Positions 15,347 to 24,343 of a stretch of DNA of 35,965 nucleotides are shown here, piece after piece (the stretch's first letter is position 1; each line of letters starts with the position of its first letter). Origin of the DNA: Lentibacillus lipolyticus (lineage in GTDB: Bacteria > Bacillota > Bacilli > Bacillales > Amphibacillaceae); NCBI GenBank assembly GCA_004145795.1, contig SEIO01000031.1:1-35965 (forward strand). Reading direction: 5' to 3'. The position numbers and the translations under genes were made by a program. Under the pieces are notes generated by a model. It searched no databases and was not told where the DNA came from. It worked only from the letters and a program-made list of their open reading frames with translations.

Positions 15347-16873
15347 TCACAAGTCTTCCATACATGTACGATAAACTTTTGAAATGCCATGCAATAAATC
15401 AGATGCCATTAAATCATAAACGGAATGCGTTTGTGATACAAGCATGTCCGCTGCTTTTCCATGGACAAAACAGGCATTGCTGAGCGCATCCATGATGGAC
15501 TGTTCCTGCATCACCATGGCCAGGATAACCCCTGACAGCACGTCACCGCTGCCGCCCTTGGCAAGTCCCTCATTCCCGGTTACCGTTACCGTTTGCCAGC
15601 CATCAGGATCTGTTATGATGGTATAAGGGCCCTTCAGGACTACATAGACGCCATACGCTTCAGCAACCATCGTCGCATATGCAAATGGCTTCTGCAGCAG
15701 TTCGGATACGGTTATATCCAATAACATGGCCATTTCACCAGGATGAGGCGTCAAAACAGTGGGTGCCATCCGCTTTTTCAATAAATCAAATGATTCTTTC
15801 AAGTGATACAGCCCATCTGCATCCAGAATAAGCGGACACGCAGCTTCCTGCAATGCACGTCGAACGAGGTACTGGGCCATGTTGTGGCGCCCCATACCCA
15901 TCCCTATGACAACAGCATCATAATCAGTGAATGAAATGGATTTATCCCTGCTGATATAGCCATTGGTTTCCTCCAACGCCAGATACGTTGCTTCCATGCA
16001 TTGGGAAGCGACTGCCGGGATAGCGCTTTTTGCGGTTGCGGCAGTTACCAGTCCAGCCCCCGTCCGCAGTGCCGCATGGACTGTCATTGCAACCGATCCG
16101 GGCATCTCCATACTTCCGCCTGCAACCAGCCCCCTGCCATGGCTCCCTTTATGAGAATATGGCAACCGCTCCGGCATACTCTTACGGAACTGATCCTCTG
16201 TCCATAAGCGGCGTTTAGCACCATTTACCGTTACAACAGATGGCAGGCCAAACGACACGGTTTGCCAAACGCCATAATAAGGCGCTGTGTGCTCCAGGAA
16301 GGCACTCTGTTTAGGAAATCCAGCAATCACAGTTTCATTTGCCCGTACGGCATAAAAATCATCTATGCCTTCATTTGCCGGCAATCCCGACGGAATGTCA
16401 ACCGATAGGACGTAATCAGCTTCCTTGTTCACAACGGCAGCGATAGAGGCAAGCGGTTCCCGGATCCTTCCTTTCAGGCCGATACCTGCCATCGCATCAA
16501 TCACGGCATCCGCATCCCTTACGACTGAACGGATTTCATCAGCTGATGATATTACGGCAACTTCCCCGCCGCAGCGCATAAACAAATGTTTGTGATACAG
16601 CGCATCACCAGTAATCTTTGCATCAGGAACAACCTGTACAACTTTTGCGTCGAAGTCATCGTCCATTAGTGTTCTGCCAATGACATAGCCATCACCGCCA
16701 TTGTTCCCGCCGCCTGCCAGTATTCGAATGCAGGCCGTTCTTTCTACTCGCTCCTTTATGACAGCGGCAATGGCCCTTCCTGCATTTTCCATCAGCAGTC
16801 TTCCGTCCATTCCAACGTTGTTCATGGCACCATGATCCATATCGTACATTTCTTCTGCGGTGACAATATACAC
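15347..16873 (-). CDS. nnrDE: Bifunctional NAD(P)H-hydrate epimerase / ADP-dependent dehydratase
   Basis: The 508-residue protein repairs damaged nicotinamide cofactors (NADHX, NADPHX). The N-terminal YjeF_N domain (about 1-210) epimerises the R and S forms and has AGGGNNGGDGYVIGR. The C-terminal ribokinase-like domain (about 225-508) dehydrates the hydrate using ADP in bacteria and has GGSGDVLSGV with the catalytic Asp at about 444. B. subtilis has these as separate genes elsewhere (yxkO and others); fused forms are widespread. The start is GTG 16873, seven bases after GGGAGG; an ATG upstream would precede the site. Confidence 0.94.
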   Translation of the reverse strand: MYIVTAEEMYDMDHGAMNNVGMDGRLLMENAGRAIAAVIKERVERTACIRILAGGGNNGGDGYVIGRTLMDDDFDAKVVQVVPDAKITGDALYHKHLFMRCGGEVAVISSADEIRSVVRDADAVIDAMAGIGLKGRIREPLASIAAVVNKEADYVLSVDIPSGLPANEGIDDFYAVRANETVIAGFPKQSAFLEHTAPYYGVWQTVSFGLPSVVTVNGAKRRLWTEDQFRKSMPERLPYSHKGSHGRGLVAGGSMEMPGSVAMTVHAALRTGAGLVTAATAKSAIPAVASQCMEATYLALEETNGYISRDKSISFTDYDAVVIGMGMGRHNMAQYLVRRALQEAACPLILDADGLYHLKESFDLLKKRMAPTVLTPHPGEMAMLLDITVSELLQKPFAYATMVAEAYGVYVVLKGPYTIITDPDGWQTVTVTGNEGLAKGGSGDVLSGVILAMVMQEQSIMDALSNACFVHGKAADMLVSQTHSVYDLMASDLLHGISKVYRTCMEDL

Positions 16874-16937
16874 GCTATTTCCTCCCACCCGCACTAGAAT
16901 ATATGAGACAACCCTGTCGGATATGCAAAATTACCCG

Positions 16938-17300
16938 TTAGTTCCTACCTTCGATGACAACTTGCGCCGCCGCATAATCACGGCTGTGTGTAATGGATAC
17001 AAACAAATGAGCATGTTCATAGCCCGTGACATGAATCTCCGGCGCTCCATAATCACTTCTCGTCACTTCGATATCCTGAAAGCTAATCGTACCGATGCCG
17101 CGTCCACATGCTTTGGCAAATGCTTCTTTGGCAGCAAATCTTCCGGCAAGGTACTCTGTCCGCCGCTGCTCACTTGATAGCATCAAGTATTGTTCCTTTT
17201 CCCTGGCTGTCAGAATCCGATCAGGAAAACGGGCGTTTCGTTTGACGCTCGCAGCAATCCGCTCCAACTCAATTATGTCCATTCCTATACCTGTTATCAT
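16938..17300 (-). CDS. acpS: Holo-[acyl-carrier-protein] synthase
   Basis: The 120-residue enzyme transfers 4'-phosphopantetheine from coenzyme A to acyl carrier protein. The magnesium-binding residues are Asp8 in GMDIIELERI and Glu58 in FAAKEAFAKACG. Length and sequence match the Bacillus AcpS trimer family. AGGAAAAT precedes the ATG at short spacing. It is the first gene of the minus-strand run toward alr and diverges from the rhomboid gene. Confidence 0.96.
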   Translation of the reverse strand: MITGIGMDIIELERIAASVKRNARFPDRILTAREKEQYLMLSSEQRRTEYLAGRFAAKEAFAKACGRGIGTISFQDIEVTRSDYGAPEIHVTGYEHAHLFVSITHSRDYAAAQVVIEGRN

Positions 17301-17488
17301 ATTTTCCTAACCCTTTCTGCAGCTGCCCAGTTCGAACGACATTCTCGGTTTTCACGCGACTTTCCAAATGCATATTGTTATCATTGTTGAGAGTGTTTTT
17401 AGTAAGCTAATAGTAACCGCGCGTCAAAAATATTGCGTTTGTGAATAGGATAACTGATTTTATCTGTACTGGTAAAGGAGAAGTGCCC

Positions 17489-18247
17489 ATGTTTGTGCGG
17501 AATGAACGAAGTATAAAGGAATTCATGCATCTTTATCCGGTTGTATCCTGGTTAGTTATTATCCATCTTGGACTATGGCTGTTGACCGGTTTATTGCAAA
17601 CACCGCTAGGAAGTTTTATTGAAAACTGGGGAAGAGGGGTGAATTTCTACATCAGCCAGGGCCAATACTGGCGTTTAGTGACATCGATGTTTCTGCATGC
17701 CGGCCTGATGCACGCATTATTTAATTCATTTGCCCTTGTATTGTTCGGACCTGCATTGGAGCAAATGCTTGGAAAGCTGAAATTCATCCTTGCTTATGTT
17801 GGAGCAGGACTTATCGGAAACATCGCTACCTTTTTGCTTGGCCCGGCCATTTATGCGCACGTTGGTGCATCAGGGGCCATTTACGGGCTTTTCGGTATCT
17901 ATGTTTTTATGGTCGCTTTCCGGAAACAGCTGATTGACCAGTCCAGCTCCCAGATTATTATGACTATCTTTATCATCGGCCTGGTTATGACGTTTATCAG
18001 ACCAGGAATTAACATTTATGCGCATGTGTTTGGATTTATCGGCGGCTTTGCCATCGCACCGCTTGTCTTAACGAATGTCCGGCCATACGCACCATGGCGG
18101 TATAGAACCTATAGTAATGACGGCTCCGTCCAGTTTGACCCAAACCGTTGGCAGAAAAAACAGCGTAACAAAAACGTATTCAAATACAGCCTATGGATCA
18201 TCCTCGGCATTCTTGTGGTGGCTGGCCTATTCGGCCGGATATTTTAA
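17489..18247 (+). CDS. Rhomboid-family intramembrane serine protease (YdcA)
   Basis: The 252-residue membrane protein has about six core helices plus a C-terminal helix (about 233-250). Catalytic Ser129 lies in GASGAIYG and the partner His179 in INIYAHVFGF. The WR motif and HxxxN-like HALFN (about 75-79) are present. Rhomboids cut substrate transmembrane segments; the substrate here is unknown. The start ATG (MFVRNE) has AAAGGAG about eight bases upstream; a longer frame has no such site. It is opposite in strand to its neighbours and has a terminator behind it. It corresponds to B. subtilis YdcA at the same place. Confidence 0.9.
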   Translation: MFVRNERSIKEFMHLYPVVSWLVIIHLGLWLLTGLLQTPLGSFIENWGRGVNFYISQGQYWRLVTSMFLHAGLMHALFNSFALVLFGPALEQMLGKLKFILAYVGAGLIGNIATFLLGPAIYAHVGASGAIYGLFGIYVFMVAFRKQLIDQSSSQIIMTIFIIGLVMTFIRPGINIYAHVFGFIGGFAIAPLVLTNVRPYAPWRYRTYSNDGSVQFDPNRWQKKQRNKNVFKYSLWIILGILVVAGLFGRIF

Positions 18248-18275
18248 TCAAAAGGAATCAGCAATACTTTCAAGC

Positions 18276-18339
18276 AAAAACGCTTGGATAGGTTTATTAC
18301 TCTAACTTTCGGGGGTCGGTACCTTATCCAAGCGTTTTT
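18276..18339. terminator. Bidirectional terminator with large loop
   Basis: Perfect 15-base arms (18276-18290 and 18325-18339) flank a 34-base loop. T-runs occur on both sides. It serves the rhomboid gene (plus) and ydbT (minus). Confidence 0.85.
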
Positions 18340-18458
18340 AGTTTTATTTGGATTGACTTGTTCAGCTTAAGCGTCCGTTGTAGAAATTAGAAATTCAAAA
18401 GCTAGTTATCAGTAAATAAACTCCTGTAAATAAATAACCGATTCCTTTTGTGCAAAGG

Positions 18459-19892
18459 TTAATTTCGATACGAATACCAGTCCGCAAGCTCGTCTGTATG
18501 TGATTCCTCCAAGTCCTTGATGGCAAAATGCGTACCAGTCCCCAACCTTCCAATAATGGAAAGCCGCATCGTTGCCAGCTTTTGGTGTACCTGCAGTTTG
18601 TGCTGTTTTTTCTCAAATGCCTGGATTCGTTTATGATACATCTTGATCGTATTTCGGCTAAACGAACGATGCCTGATTGTTAATTGTTGGCCACCCCGGT
18701 AAAAACCACCGTCCCGATGGCGCATAACTCCCAGTAAAATACTTCCCGCCAGCAACACAAGCGGTATCCAAATAAACGATGGAATCCAGAAACCAATCAC
18801 AGCTGTCAATACTAGGAAAAGGATGGACGCGCGAAGAATATAGAACTTGCGGGCCCGTTTTGGCAAAGGCGTCAGTTCATGTTGGATCCCAGCGTAATCT
18901 GGTAAAAATGTTTCCAAAAATGTCTCCACTTCCTCCCGTTTCATAATCGGGAACAGAATCGATGAAAAATCCTCCCCTTTATCCAGAGACCCGCCAGCTA
19001 TTTCCGCATAAACAGTTACAAAGCCAAGTGGCTGTCTGATGACACTTTCCTGGATACCAACCGCCTGAATCCGTTTTAAGGGGATTGTTAATTGCTTTTT
19101 CTCCAGAATACCACGGGTAATAAATAGTTCGTCATCGTTTTTCGTAATGGTGAAATTCCCATATTTGATCATCGTTCCGGCAACCCCGAGCAGCCAAAGT
19201 ACCAGCAGCACGAAAATAGCCATCACAATGATAATAACAATCCCTAATCCGATAGCCCACTCCAGTGTGTTGTCGTAAAAGGAATCCGGAATAAATTGCT
19301 CCAGCTCGGAAAAGCCAGCTGCTGCCAGTGCAAAAATAACACCGACACTGCCTGATGTCGTTCCTGCGATAAATAGTCGCTTGAAACTGATAGTTGTGGA
19401 TGGATTCGTTTGTTCCTCTTGATCACTAGTTGCATCCTCATCGTCCGTTTGCTGTTTTTTTCCTGCTTTTAGTTCCTCCCTCAGCGCTTCTCCTTCTGCC
19501 AGGGTAACGGCACTAAGCGATGCTTCTGCACTTGTGTCCGTCCCAGCTGTTTCAATCTGCACCTTCGTCAGGCCAAAAATCCGGTGAATGATACCGGATG
19601 TTAAGTCAATTGACTGAATACGATTTTTAGAAATAAAGCGTTTTTTACGAATGAACACCCCATACTCGATTCGTAATTCATCATCCTCGACCCGGTATGT
19701 ATATCGGTACCATGTCAAGATGCTCGTTATAATGAATATGACCAGAAAACCTGCTGTGATTAGGAAAAAATAAAGCATGGAGTCATCCCGGAATGAAATA
19801 AATCCGAGAATTATTGCAAACAGGAATTCACGAACCGTTTTAATCAAATTAAAAAGAATCGCTGCCGGATGTAAGCGTTTTGCCTCAAACAT
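18459..19892 (-). CDS. ydbT: YdbT-like membrane protein with bacterial PH (bPH2) domains
   Basis: The 477-residue protein has paired transmembrane segments near 20-60, 185-240 and 360-405, each followed by a bPH2 (DUF304) domain, the first with YRVEDDELRIEYGVF and the second with ITKNDDELFITRG. In B. subtilis YdbS and YdbT help resist amyloliquecidin-type (LCI) antimicrobial peptides; the function is otherwise unknown. A cytosolic acidic linker (about 140-165, rich in E, D, Q) follows the first PH domain. The ATG at 19892 is preferred because GGGTGG lies nine bases upstream; an ATG nine bases earlier overlaps the ribosome site. It overlaps the end of ydbS by eight bases. Confidence 0.88.
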   Translation of the reverse strand: MFEAKRLHPAAILFNLIKTVREFLFAIILGFISFRDDSMLYFFLITAGFLVIFIITSILTWYRYTYRVEDDELRIEYGVFIRKKRFISKNRIQSIDLTSGIIHRIFGLTKVQIETAGTDTSAEASLSAVTLAEGEALREELKAGKKQQTDDEDATSDQEEQTNPSTTISFKRLFIAGTTSGSVGVIFALAAAGFSELEQFIPDSFYDNTLEWAIGLGIVIIIVMAIFVLLVLWLLGVAGTMIKYGNFTITKNDDELFITRGILEKKQLTIPLKRIQAVGIQESVIRQPLGFVTVYAEIAGGSLDKGEDFSSILFPIMKREEVETFLETFLPDYAGIQHELTPLPKRARKFYILRASILFLVLTAVIGFWIPSFIWIPLVLLAGSILLGVMRHRDGGFYRGGQQLTIRHRSFSRNTIKMYHKRIQAFEKKQHKLQVHQKLATMRLSIIGRLGTGTHFAIKDLEESHTDELADWYSYRN

Positions 19893-20364
19893 CGTCTTCA
19901 TCCACCCTTGCCAACGTCGAAATTCGGTCCCTCAGTTCCGATGCATCCTCTTCCAGTAATGCAGGAATCTCATGGGTTGTTGCTGCAGTGGAAATCTGTA
20001 CACTCGCCAGTTTATATTTTTTCAAAATCGGCCCTTGCTTTGTATCCACATGCTGTACACGAATCATAGGGACCAATGTCCGCGATACAATTAATATCCC
20101 ATGCTGAATGTAAATCTCCTGTTCAAATACTTCATAGCGCCACCTTCTCCAGCGCAATTTCGGCAGTAAAAAGACGAAGAAATAAGTGCATAATACGCTT
20201 AGTAAGATCCCTGCAACACCAATCCAATAGGTGAATTCAAGCAAATATGAAAATACTAAGAGTCCGATAGTTATTAACCAGAGCACCCCTGCAAAAATCG
20301 CACCCGTTATTTTCCAGACTTTCATGGCATCTTTTGCAATTCGATTAACCGGTGCCTGTCGCAT
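19885..20364 (-). CDS. ydbS: YdbS-like membrane protein with a bPH2 domain
   Basis: The 159-residue protein has two transmembrane helices (about 18-65) followed by a bPH2 domain (YEVFEQEIYIQHGILIVSRT and VDTKQGPI). The length equals B. subtilis YdbS. It is coupled to ydbT by overlap and likely forms a complex with it in the membrane. GGGGGAAGTACG precedes the ATG. The 260-base gap back to cshA holds two hairpins. Confidence 0.88.
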   Translation of the reverse strand: MRQAPVNRIAKDAMKVWKITGAIFAGVLWLITIGLLVFSYLLEFTYWIGVAGILLSVLCTYFFVFLLPKLRWRRWRYEVFEQEIYIQHGILIVSRTLVPMIRVQHVDTKQGPILKKYKLASVQISTAATTHEIPALLEEDASELRDRISTLARVDEDDV

Positions 20365-20513
20365 CGTACTTCCCCCATTTCAAAAAAGTTGTCTATCCTT
20401 TTACCTTATACGAACTCATCATATCAAAGTTTCAGCAATAATTACACGTGCACTGTTGGAAAATAACTCCGGGCACTCATCATCCGCCCTATGCCTCGTA
20501 TACCACTTTAACA

Positions 20514-20545
20514 ACAAAAATAGCATACTATGCGATTTAGTATGC
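20514..20545 (-). terminator. Terminator-like hairpin between cshA and ydbS
   Basis: On the minus strand GCATACT-AAATCGCAT-AGTATGC is followed by TATTTTTG. It is the second of two hairpins downstream of cshA. Confidence 0.55.
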
Positions 20546-20578
20546 CATTTAACTCATTCATTTAATTTTTATTAGACT

Positions 20579-20621
20579 AAAGCCCTAAGGCGAGCGAGTG
20601 AATGACTTTTCAAAGGGCTTT
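20579..20621. terminator. Hairpin directly after cshA
   Basis: AAAGCCC (20579-20585) pairs with GGGCTTT (20615-20621) across 29 bases. The T-run is on the plus strand, so it is not a typical terminator for cshA, which reads left. Confidence 0.4.
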
Positions 20622-20624
20622 TTC

Positions 20625-22103
20625 TCAGTTGTTTGGCTTACGATTGTTCCGTCGCTTCTGATAGTTCCCTTTGCGATTGCGGCCACCCTGGTTGCGACCG
20701 CCTTGTTTCGGTCCGCCTTGTCCGCGATTGCCATAAAACTTCTTGTTGCCGGAACGTCCTTTATTATGCTGGGCCTTTTTCACACTGATTGGCTGAACGG
20801 ATGAAATATTCACTGGTGCATTACGCCGTTCTTTTGTCAGCATCTTCAGTGCCGCTGCAACAACTGTTACGGAATCATGATCCTGCAGCAGTTCACTGGC
20901 TGTTTCGTGATATTCCTGCAGTTCCTTCTTTTCTATTGTGCTGCGCAGTTTATCGGCAGCTGCCTGCTGCTGTCCCCGTCTTGCTTCCTGGTATGTCGGT
21001 GGCACCATGCGTTTCATCTTGCTTTTCGTCACTTTTTCAATCAAGTGCAGGTGGGCCATCTCTCTTGGTGTAATGAACGAGATAGCTTCACCGGCACGCC
21101 CCGCTCTTCCTGTCCGGCCAATCCGGTGCACATAACTTTCTGGATCCTGCGGTATATCAAAGTTATACACGTGAGTCACACCAGAAATGTCTAGTCCGCG
21201 TGCCGCTACGTCGGTCGCCACCAGTACATCGACACGGTTGTTCTTGAATTTGTTCAGCACAGACATCCGCTTCCCTTGCGTCAAGTCCCCGTGAATGCCC
21301 TCTGCACGGAAACCTCTCGTCTGCAGTCCGTCCGTTATTTCATCAACGCGTTTTTTCGTCCGAGCAAAAACGATAGCTAATGTCGGCGCATAAATATCGA
21401 GATGGTTTGTCAGTGTATCGAACTTATGCTTCTCCGGAATCTCGATAAAGTATTGATCGATATTCTCAACCGTCATTTCCTTTGCTTTCATTTTAACTTC
21501 TTTCGGAGTATTCATCAGGTTTGTTGCGATTTCACGGATTTCCTTTGGCATTGTGGCTGAAAACAAGAGTGTCTGCTTGTCCGCCGGAATGTTCTTCAGG
21601 ATATCACGGATATCGTCGATGAAGCCCATATTCAGCATTTCATCAGCTTCATCCAGCACGGTTGTCTCGATATTGCCGGTATTTATCGTCTTCCTGCGCA
21701 TGTGGTCAAGCAATCGCCCCGGCGTTGCTACTACGATTTGCGGGCCGTCTTTCAGGGCTTTAATCTGCCGTTCCATATGCTGGCCGCCAAACACCGACAT
21801 CGTACGGATACCTTTGCCTTTTCCAAGACGGTTGATTTCTTCAGCGACCTGAATAGCCAATTCCCTCGTCGGCGCAACGACCAATCCTTGAATTTTCTTT
21901 TGGCTGGCGTCGATTTTTTCCAGCATTGGGATGCCGAATGCAGCAGTCTTTCCGGTTCCTGTCTGTGCCTGACCGATAACATCATTCCCCTCCAAGGCGA
22001 GTGGTATCGTTTCTGCTTGGATTGGCGTCGCTTCCTCAAATCCCATATTCTCCAATGCCTTCATGATGGGTTGTGATATGTTCAGTTCATTAAATGTTGT
22101 CAC
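20625..22103 (-). CDS. cshA: DEAD-box ATP-dependent RNA helicase CshA
   Basis: The 492-residue helicase has Q motif ([11 protein letters not shown]), Walker A AQTGTGKT (about 46-53), DEAD (about 150), SAT and the helicase motif [13 protein letters not shown]. The last 60 residues are basic and Gly/Arg/Asn-rich ([19 protein letters not shown]), an RNA-binding tail. CshA belongs to the RNA degradosome-like network and works in ribosome assembly, particularly in the cold. The start is GTG at 22103; AAGGAG lies about 11 bases upstream. The leader is long (about 210 bases) with a small hairpin, see 22271-22297. Confidence 0.95.
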   Translation of the reverse strand: MTTFNELNISQPIMKALENMGFEEATPIQAETIPLALEGNDVIGQAQTGTGKTAAFGIPMLEKIDASQKKIQGLVVAPTRELAIQVAEEINRLGKGKGIRTMSVFGGQHMERQIKALKDGPQIVVATPGRLLDHMRRKTINTGNIETTVLDEADEMLNMGFIDDIRDILKNIPADKQTLLFSATMPKEIREIATNLMNTPKEVKMKAKEMTVENIDQYFIEIPEKHKFDTLTNHLDIYAPTLAIVFARTKKRVDEITDGLQTRGFRAEGIHGDLTQGKRMSVLNKFKNNRVDVLVATDVAARGLDISGVTHVYNFDIPQDPESYVHRIGRTGRAGRAGEAISFITPREMAHLHLIEKVTKSKMKRMVPPTYQEARRGQQQAAADKLRSTIEKKELQEYHETASELLQDHDSVTVVAAALKMLTKERRNAPVNISSVQPISVKKAQHNKGRSGNKKFYGNRGQGGPKQGGRNQGGRNRKGNYQKRRNNRKPNN

Positions 22104-22270
22104 CTTGTTACTCTACTCCTTCTTCATATATAATCCTTTATTATTCGTGCCGTATTTATAAAAATGCCGTTTCCCATTAATCAGATGGCAGATATCCAAT
22201 CGTGTGAAAATCGGTTGCCGGCTTCATCCAGCTTAGAAATTCCATCAAATTTTTCATTGTTTACTTTTTT

Positions 22271-22297
22271 TAAAAAAGGGATTCCAAAAGATTGGAA
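22271..22297 (-). promoter_or_regulatory. Hairpin with T-run in the cshA leader
   Basis: On the minus strand TTCCAA-TCTT-TTGGAA is followed by TCCCTTTTTT. It lies within the untranslated leader between the cshA promoter and its GTG. It could be a weak attenuator or a pause site. The stem is only six base pairs and AT-rich. Confidence 0.4.
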
Positions 22298-22325
22298 ATG
22301 GCCCCTATCATGAAATCTCATCCAT

Positions 22326-22354
22326 AAAATAACAGCTACTTTATCTTAACACAA
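22326..22354 (-). promoter_or_regulatory. cshA promoter candidate
   Basis: On the minus strand TTGTGT (22349-22354), 17 bases, TATTTT (22326-22331). It gives a leader of about 215 bases. The 22104-22453 gap otherwise shows only the leader hairpin and the plus-strand EamA promoter. Confidence 0.5.
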
Positions 22355-22404
22355 TCATTTACGGTATATCCACTACTTCTCATATGATTTTTCAAATTAA
22401 GCAT

Positions 22405-22412
22405 GATAAAAT
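22405..22412 (+). promoter_or_regulatory. Possible extended -10 for the EamA transporter gene
   Basis: ATGATAAAAT carries an extended -10 (TGaTAAAAT) about 40 bases before the start codon. No convincing -35 is visible. Confidence 0.4.
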
Positions 22413-22453
22413 AAACGGGATTGCATAAAAAGACTAATAAAGGAGGATGTGTG

Positions 22454-23377
22454 ATGAGAATCCCTCCGTTCAATCCATATCTGGCGGTTGTAACTGGTGT
22501 TATTGCTGTTTCGACATCCGCGGTTCTCGTCAAACTTGCCGACCAGGCGCCCGCAGCGATTATTGCGAATTACCGGCTGCTGCTGGCGGTGATATTGATG
22601 GCACCGATTGTCCTTTTGAAACATCGGCATGAATTCCAATTCATTGAAAGAAAAGATTGGCTGTTATCGGCGTTGGCAGGTGTTTTTCTCGCGTTCCATT
22701 TTATTGTCTGGTTCGAATCCCTGAATTATACATCTGTCGCAAGCTCTGTGGTGCTTGTTACCCTGCAGCCGATTTTCGCCTTTTTGGGGACTTACCTGTT
22801 ATTTCAGGAACGGTTCTCGTACGGGGCAATTATTAGCATGGTTATTACACTCTTAGGAAGTGTCATTATCAGCTGGGGAGATTTTCAGATAAGTGGAGTT
22901 GCGCTGTTTGGTGATATGCTCGCACTTCTGGGAGCGGTTCTGGTTACTGGATACTTCCTGATGGGACAACAAGTAAGGAAACGCTTGTCTCTAATGACGT
23001 ATACATTTGTGGTGTACAGCATAAGTTCCATTACACTCATTCTTTATAACCTAATCGGGCAAAATCCATTTTTTGGGTACCCTGCTGATCATTGGCTCGT
23101 CTTTCTTGGATTAGCCATTTTCCCAACGTTTTTCGGACATACATTGTTCAATTGGGCTTTGAAGTGGCTAAGTACAGCAACCATTTCCATGGGGATTGTG
23201 TTTGAACCTGTCGGGGCTTCCATCCTGGCGTACTTCATCCTTGGCGAAACCATTACGTGGTCACAGTGGCTCGGAGGTATCATTGTTCTGTTTGGCCTGT
23301 TTTTATTTATCATGAGCACGACCAAGAAACGGAATGTCACCTTATCGAAAAAGAGAGTAAGCAGTGGACATCGATAA
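22454..23377 (+). CDS. EamA-family (DMT superfamily) transporter
   Basis: The 307-residue protein has about ten hydrophobic helices arranged as two EamA repeats (about 10-145 and 160-295), the typical drug/metabolite exporter architecture. Conserved features include the Pro in the fourth helix of the first repeat (VTLQPIFAFLGTYLLFQE) and VFEPVGASILAYFILGE in the second. The substrate cannot be read from the sequence. The ATG lies behind AAAGGAGGATGTGTG. It shares strand with degV but a promoter intervenes. Confidence 0.88.
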   Translation: MRIPPFNPYLAVVTGVIAVSTSAVLVKLADQAPAAIIANYRLLLAVILMAPIVLLKHRHEFQFIERKDWLLSALAGVFLAFHFIVWFESLNYTSVASSVVLVTLQPIFAFLGTYLLFQERFSYGAIISMVITLLGSVIISWGDFQISGVALFGDMLALLGAVLVTGYFLMGQQVRKRLSLMTYTFVVYSISSITLILYNLIGQNPFFGYPADHWLVFLGLAIFPTFFGHTLFNWALKWLSTATISMGIVFEPVGASILAYFILGETITWSQWLGGIIVLFGLFLFIMSTTKKRNVTLSKKRVSSGHR

Positions 23378-23383
23378 GATTAG

Positions 23384-23411
23384 TTGGGAAATTATTTAAA
23401 CCTATTATAAT
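23384..23411 (+). promoter_or_regulatory. degV promoter
   Basis: -35 TTGGGA (23384-23389), a 16-base spacer and -10 TATAAT (23406-23411), about 30 bases before the start codon. Confidence 0.7.
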
Positions 23412-23442
23412 AAAACAACTAACAAAGGAATTGGGTGAGGTA

Positions 23443-24303
23443 ATGCGAGTTCAATTAATGACAGACGGGGGCGCGGACATTCCTGAACGCCTCCGCAACA
23501 CACTGGACGTGACCGTTGTACCCCTATATTTGCACTTTCAGGAGCAGCAGTATAAAACAGGCGTAACCATTGATGCAGAAACATTTCACCGAAAATTGAA
23601 TGAAACGGGAGAACTGCCGCGTTCTTCTGCTCCAAGTCCGAATGATTTTTATGAAGCCTATAAGCAGGCTGATCCGGACATTCCAATCATTATGCTGAGC
23701 ATGACAAAGGGCTTGAGCAGCACATTTGAAAATGCCGTTACTGCCAGAAATATGTTGCTTGAGGAAGAACCTGCACGAGAGATTGCAGTGATTAACACCA
23801 AAACGGCATCCTGTGGCATTGCCCTGCTTCTTGCTGAAACAAAAGCAAAACTGGAAGAGGGGTATACGTATCAGGGGCTTGTCGACCATTTACACGAACG
23901 CGTAGAACAGACTACTACATTATTCGTTCTGAAATCATTGGAGAACCTGATTCTTGGCGGGCGCTTGGACAAAGTGAAAGGCACCATCGCTAAAACACTG
24001 AACATCAAACTGCTGCTGCAGGCCAGTGACGAAGGAACGATTGAAGTAGCTGAAAAGGTGCGTGGTAACAAGAAAGCACTTCGGCGATTTGTGGAACAGA
24101 TTGGTGAGTGGACAACAAACACGAAGGATAAAATCATTGTTATGTCACACTGCAATGCGGAAGACCGAGCGGAAAGGGTACTTGAAGCCATAAAAAACAA
24201 CTACGCCTTTAAAGAAGCGTATCTGACAGAGATGGGACCGTTAATCTCCACATACGCCGGGGAGGGCGGACTTGTCATTTCCTTTTTTAAGGATAAACAG
24301 TAA
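23443..24303 (+). CDS. DegV-family fatty-acid-binding protein
   Basis: The 286-residue protein has the DegV fold: the N-terminal domain opens with QLMTDGGADIPERL, and the lipid-binding Thr/Ser motif is LPRSSAPSP (about 58-66). The C-terminal domain holds the VKG/SLENLILGGRLDKVKG motif. DegV/FakB proteins present fatty acids to the kinase FakA or bind them for other uses. No fakA is in the window. The start ATG 23443 follows GTGAGG at close spacing; a longer frame into the EamA gene has no ribosome site. Confidence 0.9.
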   Translation: MRVQLMTDGGADIPERLRNTLDVTVVPLYLHFQEQQYKTGVTIDAETFHRKLNETGELPRSSAPSPNDFYEAYKQADPDIPIIMLSMTKGLSSTFENAVTARNMLLEEEPAREIAVINTKTASCGIALLLAETKAKLEEGYTYQGLVDHLHERVEQTTTLFVLKSLENLILGGRLDKVKGTIAKTLNIKLLLQASDEGTIEVAEKVRGNKKALRRFVEQIGEWTTNTKDKIIVMSHCNAEDRAERVLEAIKNNYAFKEAYLTEMGPLISTYAGEGGLVISFFKDKQ

Positions 24304-24308
24304 TTGAG

Positions 24309-24342
24309 AGGGGGAGTTTGCCTTTTTAAGGTACCTCCCCTG
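24309..24342. terminator. Hairpin between convergent degV and esterase genes
   Basis: GGGGGAG and CTCCCC pair across a loop of about 20 bases. The following T-run is short (TGTTT on the plus strand). Confidence 0.5.
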
Positions 24343-24343
24343 T

